DNA of 64,000 nucleotides, taken from contig NZ_ATVN01000003.1 of the NCBI RefSeq assembly GCF_000420745.1, forward strand, positions 186,001 through 250,000, written 5' to 3'. Numbering within the stretch: position 1 is the first letter of the stretch; each line of letters begins with the position of its first letter. The notes under the pieces were generated by a model. That model made no database searches. It saw only the letters and a list, made by a program, of their open reading frames with translations, and was not told the DNA's origin. The position numbers were made by a program, and so were the translations under genes. Positions 58,066-64,000 of this stretch are shown here, piece by piece. Origin of the DNA: Pseudorhodobacter ferrugineus DSM 5888 (lineage in GTDB: Bacteria > Pseudomonadota > Alphaproteobacteria > Rhodobacterales > Rhodobacteraceae).

Positions 58066-59868
58066 ATGGCGGCTGAAGGAATGACGCCTGTTGAGGCCTT
58101 GGCGCTGGTGGGCGTGATCGGGGTAGGGGCGCAGTGGCTTGCATGGCGCATCCAGATGCCTGCGATTGTGCTGATGCTGCTGGCAGGGCTGATTGTGGGG
58201 CCTATCACGGGGATTTTCATCCCTTCGCGCGATATTGGCGATTTGGTCGGGCCGATGATTTCCATCGCGGTGGCGGTGATTTTGTTTGAAGGCGGGCTGA
58301 CCTTGAACCTGCATGCGCTGCAAGATGCGGCCAAGGGCGTGCGGCGGCTGGTGATCATTGGTGCGCCGATGGGGTGGCTGACCTCGACCTTGGCCGTGCA
58401 TTATGGTGCGGGCTTGGGGTGGGAGGCGTCTGCCGTATTCGGCGGCATTATGATTGTGACCGGACCCACGGTGATTGCGCCCTTGCTGCGCCAAGCGCGA
58501 TTGTCGCGCAGGCCTGCGGCGCTGTTGCAATGGGAAGCGATTGTAAACGACCCCGTGGGGGCACTGGCGGCGGTTTTGGCCTTTGGCGTTGTCACGGTGT
58601 TAAGCGAGAATGAGGGTGGCGCGGCCGCGGCAGTTCACTTTTTTGGCGGGATCTTCTTTGCGACCTTGGTGGGTTGGCTTGCGGGGCGCGGAATAGCCTT
58701 GGCCTTTCAGCGTGCCTTGGTGCCCGAGTATATGAAAGTGCCCGTGCTGTTCGTGGTCTTGCTGGCGGCCTTTACCATTTCCGATCGCGTCTTGCATGAA
58801 AGCGGGCTGCTGGCGGTGACGGTGATGGGCCTTGTGATCGCCAATGCGGCCTTGCCCAGCTATGAGGAACTGCGGCGGTTCAAGGAACATGCGACGATTT
58901 TGCTGGTGTCGGGGGTTTTCATCTTGTTGGCGGCGGGGCTGGATATGCAGGCCTTGTTGTCGCTGGATTTGCGGGCGGTTTTGTTTGTGGGGCTGGTGGT
59001 TTTGGTGGCGCGGCCCTTGTCGGTCATGGTGTCGCTGATTGGCACCACTGTGCCATGGCGCGAACGTGTTCTTGTGGCGCTGACAGGTCCGCGTGGTGTG
59101 GTGCTGATGGCCGTTGCAGGCCTGTTTGGCGAACGTCTTGTGGCGATGGGTGTGCCGGACGGGGCCGCGATTGGGCCGCTGGCCTTTGCGCTGGTTGCAT
59201 CAACTGTGGTGATCAACGGCTTTGGGCTGACACCTTTGGCAAGCCTTTTGGGGTTGCGCGCGGCCGAGGTTCCGGGCGTTTTGCTGGTGGGGGGGACGCG
59301 GCTTACGACAGGCCTTGGGGCGGCGCTGAAAAAGGCAGAGGTGCCAGTTTTGGTCACCGATTGGAACCTTGGGCATTTGCGCCATGCGCGTGCGGCGGGG
59401 TTGCAGGTTTTTTATGGGGATATTTTATCCGAGGCCGCCGAGAACAAGGTAGAGTTTATCGGGTTTTCGACGATTTTGGCGGCGACAGATAATGATTCCT
59501 ATAACACGTTGGTAGCCACCGATCTTGCCCCCGAATTTGGCCGCGACAAGGTGTGGCAATTGCCACGGGTCAAAAGCGACAGCCAGCGGCATGCCTTGCC
59601 TGTGACACTGGGGGGGCGGCGCTTGGGCGACGGGCGCACCTATGACGAGTTTGAGGCACTGATGATTGAAGGCTGGACAGTGCGCACCACCAAACTAACC
59701 GAGGAATACGGGTTTGAGGCGTGGCACGCTGACCGGCCTTTGTCGGTATTACTATGCGTTATCGGCACGAATGGGGATGTGCGTTTTGTGGCTCAAGACA
59801 GCAAGCAGGTGCCAGTTGCAGGCGCGCGGCTGATTGCCCTGTCGCCGCCCAAAAGTGACGGGCCTTAG
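58066..59868 (+). CDS. CPA1-type Na+(K+)/H+ antiporter with C-terminal RCK-like region
   Basis: 600 residues. About 12 membrane segments fill residues 5-400: IQMPAIVLMLLAGLIVGPITG, ISIAVAVILFEGGLTLNLHAL, VTGPTVIAPLLRQARLSRRPAALLQWEAIVNDPVGA (ND motif of CPA1 exchangers) and LTGPRGVVLMAVAGLF. The C-terminal 200 residues include EVPGVLLVGGTRLTTGLGAALKKAEVPVLVTD and LQVFYGDILSEAAENKVEFIGFSTILAATDND, a Rossmann TrkA-like arrangement. It would regulate cytoplasmic pH and Na+/K+. The stop TAG overlaps the convergent dsbB stop. Confidence 0.9.
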   Translation: MAAEGMTPVEALALVGVIGVGAQWLAWRIQMPAIVLMLLAGLIVGPITGIFIPSRDIGDLVGPMISIAVAVILFEGGLTLNLHALQDAAKGVRRLVIIGAPMGWLTSTLAVHYGAGLGWEASAVFGGIMIVTGPTVIAPLLRQARLSRRPAALLQWEAIVNDPVGALAAVLAFGVVTVLSENEGGAAAAVHFFGGIFFATLVGWLAGRGIALAFQRALVPEYMKVPVLFVVLLAAFTISDRVLHESGLLAVTVMGLVIANAALPSYEELRRFKEHATILLVSGVFILLAAGLDMQALLSLDLRAVLFVGLVVLVARPLSVMVSLIGTTVPWRERVLVALTGPRGVVLMAVAGLFGERLVAMGVPDGAAIGPLAFALVASTVVINGFGLTPLASLLGLRAAEVPGVLLVGGTRLTTGLGAALKKAEVPVLVTDWNLGHLRHARAAGLQVFYGDILSEAAENKVEFIGFSTILAATDNDSYNTLVATDLAPEFGRDKVWQLPRVKSDSQRHALPVTLGGRRLGDGRTYDEFEALMIEGWTVRTTKLTEEYGFEAWHADRPLSVLLCVIGTNGDVRFVAQDSKQVPVAGARLIALSPPKSDGP

Positions 59869-60326
59869 GCGCGGCGGACGGATGACAGCCACAGGGCAAC
59901 CAGTACCAGAGACAGGATCATGTTCCACGACGCCATCGACAAGGTGAACATTTCCCACGGCACAGCGTCGCAACGCACGGGTGCTGCGACATTCGCGGTT
60001 GGGTCCAACAACTCGGCCACGCTTAGGCCTTTGATGGACCCCGCGCTGCACGATGCAAGCCCTTCCCACCAGCCGCGTTCAACGCCGGTGTGAAACATCC
60101 CGATACCGGCAGTAGTGGCCGCAGACAGTGCCCCTAAATAACCCCAGTACCGCCCGCCGATTGTCAGCGCCAAAACCCCGATCAGAACCGCCGCCGCATG
60201 TGGCCAGCGCTGCCAGATGCACAGGGTGCAGGGGGACATGCCGCCGATGTACTGAAACGCAAAAGCACCCAACAACAAGGCGGCAGAACCGCCCGCAGCA
60301 AGGAGCGTCAGGGGGGGGCGTGTCAT
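59865..60326 (-). CDS. dsbB: Disulfide bond formation protein B
   Basis: 153 residues with four membrane helices. The quinone-linked CxxC is GGMSPCTLCIWQRWPH, and the second periplasmic loop holds the cysteines in LASCSAGSIKG and APVRCDAVPW. It would re-oxidise DsbA using ubiquinone. Its start codon overlaps the upstream YqaA-type gene's stop codon by one base, so the two form an operon. Its stop codon overlaps the convergent antiporter stop. Confidence 0.88.
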   Translation of the reverse strand: MTRPPLTLLAAGGSAALLLGAFAFQYIGGMSPCTLCIWQRWPHAAAVLIGVLALTIGGRYWGYLGALSAATTAGIGMFHTGVERGWWEGLASCSAGSIKGLSVAELLDPTANVAAPVRCDAVPWEMFTLSMASWNMILSLVLVALWLSSVRRA

Positions 60327-60904
60327 TATAGATACCTCACTGCAATAAATCCGGCGATCAATAGGGCAATCGCCAAGGTGAACATAAGGCCCAGCTTGCG
60401 TTCAATGAAATCACGTATCGGTGCGCCGAATTTGTATAGCAAGGCCGCAATCAGGAAAAACCGCAAGGCACGGGCGATCAGACTGGCAATCATGAACACC
60501 GGCAACGAGAGGCCGGTGGCCCCAGAAAGGATAGTGATAACCTTATAGGGAAAGGGTGTGACGCCCGCGATAAGCACGGCCCAAGCGCCGTATTCATTGT
60601 AGCGGGCTTCAAAGCCGGCGAAACTTTCTGTCTTGCCGTAAAATTCCAACACGGGCTGACCGATGCTGTCAAAGAAGGCCGCTCCGATGAAATAGCCAAA
60701 AGCACCACCTGCGACAGAACAGACCGTGGCAACAAAAGCGATCCAGAAGGCACGGCGCGGGGCGGCGATAATCATCGGGATCATCAAGATGTCAGGTGGA
60801 ATTGGAAAAACCGAACTTTCGACAAAGGCGACAAAGGCCAAGGCCCAAATTGCATGTCGGGATTGCGCCAAGCCAAGGGTCCAGTCATATAATGCACGGA
60901 TCAT
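60326..60904 (-). CDS. YqaA/DedA-type VTT-domain membrane protein
   Basis: 192 residues with five or six hydrophobic segments. VAFVESSVFPIPPDILMIPMIIAAPRRAFWIA, FGYFIGAAFFDSIGQPVLEFYG and AGVTPFPYKVITILSGATGLSLPVFMIAS match the YqaA branch of the DedA/VTT superfamily, in which the F/P-rich G-T-P-F-P-YK loop is conserved. It is coupled to dsbB. The pairing of a DedA-like protein with dsbB is common among alphaproteobacteria. Confidence 0.87.
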   Translation of the reverse strand: MIRALYDWTLGLAQSRHAIWALAFVAFVESSVFPIPPDILMIPMIIAAPRRAFWIAFVATVCSVAGGAFGYFIGAAFFDSIGQPVLEFYGKTESFAGFEARYNEYGAWAVLIAGVTPFPYKVITILSGATGLSLPVFMIASLIARALRFFLIAALLYKFGAPIRDFIERKLGLMFTLAIALLIAGFIAVRYL

Positions 60905-61016
60905 AGCAGTCTTTCCAAATGTTTTCGTCTTGCATCACGCAGGGGGCGGGGCGTCAAGAGGGCATAGATACCGGACGGTCGAGCGCGGTTGGCAGTGTGT
61001 TTAACGGGGGTATGCG

Positions 61017-61865
61017 ATGAAATGGCAAGGACGGCGCGAAAGCCGCAATATTGAGGATCGCCGTGGGCGGTCTAAAGCACGGGCCGCAGGCGGGATTGGC
61101 GGCGTCGGGTTGATCGCCGTGCTGGTAGTGGGCTATTTTCTTGGCATTGATGTCACACCTTTGCTGCAAGATCAGGGTGGCGGGCAGGTTGTAGCGTCTG
61201 GCCCGATGACGGCTGAGGACGAAGCCGCGGGGAAGTTTGTTTCTGTTACGCTGGCCGATACCGAAGATGTCTGGGCGCAGGTGTTCAAAGAACAACTGAA
61301 CCGGCAATATACACCTGCAACCTTGGTGCTTTTTAAAGGTGCGACCAGTTCGCCCTGTGGCGGCGCATCGGGCGCATCGGGGCCGTTCTACTGCCCTGGT
61401 GACAAAAAGGCCTATCTGGACACGGATTTTTTTGTGACGCTGGAGCGCGAGCTTGGCGCAAAGGGCGATTTTGCTGCCGCTTATGTCGTGGCGCATGAAA
61501 TCGCGCATCACGTCCAGAACGAACTTGGTTTTCTGGCAGCGGCCAATGCTGTCCGCGCCCAGGTGTCACAAGCCAAAAGCAACGCCATTTCGGTACAGAT
61601 TGAATTGCAAGCCGATTGCTTTGCCGGAATTTGGGCCAGGGCCGCGCAGGAAAAGTTTGCGTCCATTGATCGCGCCGATCTGGAAGAGGCGGTGAATGCC
61701 GCACGCAGAATCGGTGACGACACCTTGCAACGCAATGCGGGCAAGCGCCCCAACCCGCATAGCTTTACGCATGGCACATCGGAGCAGCGGTCGCGGTGGT
61801 TTGTGACCGGATACCAGTCTGGTGCGCTTGGGTCTTGTGATACTTTCTCATCAAATGAGCTTTAA
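61017..61865 (+). CDS. YpfJ/KPN_02809-type neutral zinc metallopeptidase
   Basis: 282 residues. A single membrane anchor (GGIGGVGLIAVLVVGYFLGI, about residues 26-45) places the rest in the periplasm. SPCGGASGASGPFYCPGDKKAYLDTDFFVTLERELGAKGDFAAAYVVAHEIAHHVQNELG includes two cysteines and the zinc site HEIAHH. QADCFAGIWA, GDDTLQRNAGKRPNPHSFTHGTSEQRSRWFVTGYQSG complete the neutral_zn peptidase pattern, where the downstream acidic residue is the third ligand. The ATG follows GGGGGTATGCG; substrate unknown. Confidence 0.9.
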   Translation: MKWQGRRESRNIEDRRGRSKARAAGGIGGVGLIAVLVVGYFLGIDVTPLLQDQGGGQVVASGPMTAEDEAAGKFVSVTLADTEDVWAQVFKEQLNRQYTPATLVLFKGATSSPCGGASGASGPFYCPGDKKAYLDTDFFVTLERELGAKGDFAAAYVVAHEIAHHVQNELGFLAAANAVRAQVSQAKSNAISVQIELQADCFAGIWARAAQEKFASIDRADLEEAVNAARRIGDDTLQRNAGKRPNPHSFTHGTSEQRSRWFVTGYQSGALGSCDTFSSNEL

Positions 61866-61928
61866 GCAAAAAAGCAGCTAAGAGGCGATTGACGCGCCGC
61901 AAAAGGCGGGTTACATCGCCTTCACTGG

Positions 61929-62012
61929 GCCCGAGTGGCGGAATGGTAGACGCAGGGGATTCAAAATCCCCCGCTTCACGGCGTGGGAGTTCGAGTCTCC
62001 CCTCGGGCACCA
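61929..62012 (+). tRNA. tRNA-Leu (anticodon CAA)
   Basis: An 84-nt class II tRNA with GCCCGAG/CTCGGGC acceptor, A73 and encoded CCA. The anticodon stem GGGGA/TCCCC encloses TTCAAAA with CAA at 61962-61964. The variable arm is long, and the T-arm is GGGAG-TTCGAGT-CTCCC. It is a typical site for island integration: base composition drops sharply downstream. Confidence 0.95.
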
Positions 62013-62775
62013 GTTATTCTTACAATCAAAATATGTTTCATTTTCGTCAAGTTTTAGACGAGGTGATTCGGTTAAATATATTGAATTGTTTTCACTTCGA
62101 GCAGTTTTAAGGTAAACTGCATCGTATTGGTTCTACTTTACGCACAGTCTTTTTGGGTTAACGGTATAGGAGGCGTAAAAATATTTTACGTGGTTAACCA
62201 ACGAATCGCGTTTCGGATTGTTTCTGATTTCTGAAAAGTGAAGATCAAAATATGGTAGGTTTTTCGAAATTTCCCACCAAAAATCGAACAAAATGTATTG
62301 AAGCAGCTATCATTTCATAGGGCTTGGGAAACAATTTACCTTTCAGGACCGGACGTGATGCCTTGTCTTAAGGCTGTTCCAGCAGGTGTTTGATGCCCTT
62401 CAATCCTTTGTCACACTTATTTTGCTTTTACGCCGGATAGCGCCGCTGTAATAAGAACATGTCCAATCTGGGTAGGACATGGCCGTGGGGGCGGTCGATT
62501 TGAGTGGTGCTTGTTCCGATGAAGATCGGGACTTGTCGCGTGATAGCTGCTGCAAAGAAGGTGGGGGATTTTCCTTTGCTTGGTCTGGTTTAGGGCATTA
62601 ACCCATCAGGCCTCTTTTAATGCCTAACACTTCCACACTCCATCGAACGGCTTCGTCGTTGCGTAGAGATCGGTTTCGACCGGTTCGCGTTGATCTTGCG
62701 GCTGGCTTTGCCGTGTTTGATGGGGCGACCTTGGTGAAAACTCTGGGGTCTCTGCTGAAGTGAGGAATTTGAACT
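62013..62775. other. 763-bp AT-rich non-coding region upstream of the adhesin gene
   Basis: No gene is convincing in any frame. Notable are GGTTAAC (62156-62162) and GTTAACC (62193-62199) bracketing CGTAAAA-ATA-TTTTACG (62174-62190), and a CATGTCC/GGACATG hairpin (62458-62481). It is lower in GC than the rest of the window and probably holds the adhesin promoter. Confidence 0.5.
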
Positions 62776-64000
62776 ATGCCGGTCTTTGCACTGTATAACT
62801 TCGACGATGCTGGGCTTGTTGCCGCAGATTCTGCATTGGCAAATGGTGCTGAAAACGGGGCTTATTTTGATGGCGCGGTGCCAGTTGGCGGGCGTGCCGT
62901 TTTGGATGGCGTTGACGACAAGGTCAAAATCTATCCCGACGAAAATTTCCAACTGGCCCGCGGAACGCTCGAGATTCAGTTCTCGCAGTCCGCGCATGTT
63001 GGCGTAACGCCGAACACCGTTTTGTCGCGTGATTCGGTCGGTGAAACCCCCGGCGGCTATCGTATTGATGTGATGCCCGATGGTTCGGTCCTTATTTCGC
63101 ATGAATCAGCAGGGGCGACGACCACGTTCCAGACAGCAGCAGGGTTTGTGAATTCTGGTGATGAGGTCAATGTCACGTATTCATGGGACGTTGCTTCGGG
63201 CGGGACGGTTCAAATCTCGAACCTGACAACCGATGGCAGTTTTGAACAGCCGGTGCCTGCGGGTCTGACGATGGACCAGGGTCCGATCAGCCAGCCTTGG
63301 ATGGTTGGTGCTGGGCAATCGTTGTCCGACGCAGGCGTTTTGAACAACCTAAACAACTACTTTCAGGGTTCGGTAGAGATGTTTTCTCTGTCCGATACTG
63401 TTGATAACTTTTCTGGTGTACCTGTCGCCAACCCCGACGTAGCTGAGACAGATGAAGACACGACCATTACGTCGATCCCAGTTCTGACCAACGACACGGA
63501 CCCGAATGGCGACCCGTTGACCATCACCGGCACCCCGACGGCGGCGAACGGCACGGTTGGTGTGAACCCGGACGGCACGCTGTCTTATACGCCAAATCCA
63601 GACTTTAACGGTGTTGATACAATCACTTACACCGTAACTGACCCTGCGGGAAATGAGGCGAGCAGAACGGTGACCGTGACTGTGAACCCGATCAATGATG
63701 GCCCTGTTGCGGTTGACGATGTGGACAGCACAGCGCTGAACACACCTGTTGTTGTTGATCTGATCGGCAACGATACCGATGTCGATAACCCGAACGCGGA
63801 TTTGTCGATCTTTGGCACGCCGACCTCGCCGGATGGCACGGTTGTGGTGAACGCTGATGGTCGCTCGGTCACCTTTACACCGAACACTGGTTTCACAGGT
63901 GCGGCCACGATCAATTATACCGTCACAGACCCATCGGGCCTGACCGATGCTGGCGTGACAACGATTACGGTTAGCGACGATGAAGAGAACCCGATCGCCA
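62776..64000 (+). CDS. Large repetitive secreted protein (LamG-like N-terminus, cadherin-like repeats), truncated by window end
   Basis: Open from ATG 62776 (GAGGAA 8 bases upstream) to the end of the window, 408 codons with no stop. There is no signal peptide, as usual for type I (RTX-style) secreted giants. Residues 1-210 look like a LamG/concanavalin fold: FALYNFDDAGLVAADSALAN, GRAVLDGVDDKVKIYPDENFQL, and VNVTYSWDVASGGTVQI. From about residue 218, tandem 90-100-residue cadherin-like/VCBS-type units follow: NPDVAETDEDTTITSIPVLT, NDTDPNGDPLTITGTP, GTLSYTPNPDFNGVDTITYT, then VAVDDVDSTALNTPVVVD. Asp/Asn-rich turns suggest calcium binding. Likely a cell-surface adhesin or biofilm protein; C-terminal RTX nonapeptides would be outside the window. 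Confidence 0.82.
   Translation, partial: MPVFALYNFDDAGLVAADSALANGAENGAYFDGAVPVGGRAVLDGVDDKVKIYPDENFQLARGTLEIQFSQSAHVGVTPNTVLSRDSVGETPGGYRIDVMPDGSVLISHESAGATTTFQTAAGFVNSGDEVNVTYSWDVASGGTVQISNLTTDGSFEQPVPAGLTMDQGPISQPWMVGAGQSLSDAGVLNNLNNYFQGSVEMFSLSDTVDNFSGVPVANPDVAETDEDTTITSIPVLTNDTDPNGDPLTITGTPTAANGTVGVNPDGTLSYTPNPDFNGVDTITYTVTDPAGNEASRTVTVTVNPINDGPVAVDDVDSTALNTPVVVDLIGNDTDVDNPNADLSIFGTPTSPDGTVVVNADGRSVTFTPNTGFTGAATINYTVTDPSGLTDAGVTTITVSDDEENPIA

Overview
The window looks like a chromosomal segment from a marine Roseobacter-group alphaproteobacterium (Rhodobacterales). This rests on gene content and arrangement: CarD, a DksA with a reduced zinc finger, sitABCD-type metal uptake, split his genes hisBH/hisAFE, paired MoxR and CoxE-like vWA proteins, DUF2927 and DUF2147 proteins, and high GC with G/C-rich third codon positions. 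The family calls come from protein motifs read by eye; no database search was possible.

Layout. 1-8.1 kb: carD, the divergent cobalamin lower-ligand genes cobS and cobT, a KefB/C-like K+/H+ antiporter, and a 1064-residue membrane protein that looks like a fusion of secretion/pilus assembly domains. 8.3-13.6 kb: SIMPL-domain protein, aminotransferase, a low-GC unknown gene bracketed by matching palindromic repeats, a GNAT enzyme and metY. 13.8-17.9 kb: lytic transglycosylase lipoprotein and a four-gene Mn/Fe ABC importer with Mur/Fur-like palindromes in its promoter. 18-23 kb: hisBH and hisAFE, separated by a decayed glutaminase gene and two opposite-strand genes. 23-27 kb: CoA-binding protein, rlmB, tRNA-Tyr, a frameshifted fatty-acid desaturase pseudogene and glutathione-dependent formaldehyde dehydrogenase.

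27.2-32.6 kb is the most unusual accessory locus: a Wzx-type flippase overlapping by 4 bp a single-module C-A-PCP-TE nonribosomal peptide synthetase, with a G9 tract at the junction. A GntR regulator and a class III aminotransferase follow, with related palindromes in front of each. 35-46 kb is metabolic: an enolase-superfamily enzyme, rpe-gph, dimethylargininase, a glycosyltransferase-like protein, a Na+/phosphate cotransporter, diaminopropionate ammonia-lyase, and the 5-oxoprolinase operon pxpBCA. 46-54 kb carries eroded coding remnants, a GntR regulator, and a minus-strand set with M48 protease, DedA, vWA, DUF2927 lipoprotein, GNAT and MoxR ATPase. 53.8-62 kb is housekeeping: dksA, FAD monooxygenase, xthA, erpA, dgt, a CPA1 antiporter, dsbB, a YqaA-like protein, a YpfJ-like zincin and tRNA-Leu. 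After the tRNA-Leu comes an AT-rich 760-bp stretch and the start of a very repetitive secreted adhesin-like gene that runs off the window.

Four classes of dispersed short repeat, three eroded genes and several unlisted small elements suggest a genome with active intergenic turnover. The best candidates for something undescribed are the flippase-NRPS pair, the 1064-residue fusion protein, and the repeat-bracketed low-GC gene.
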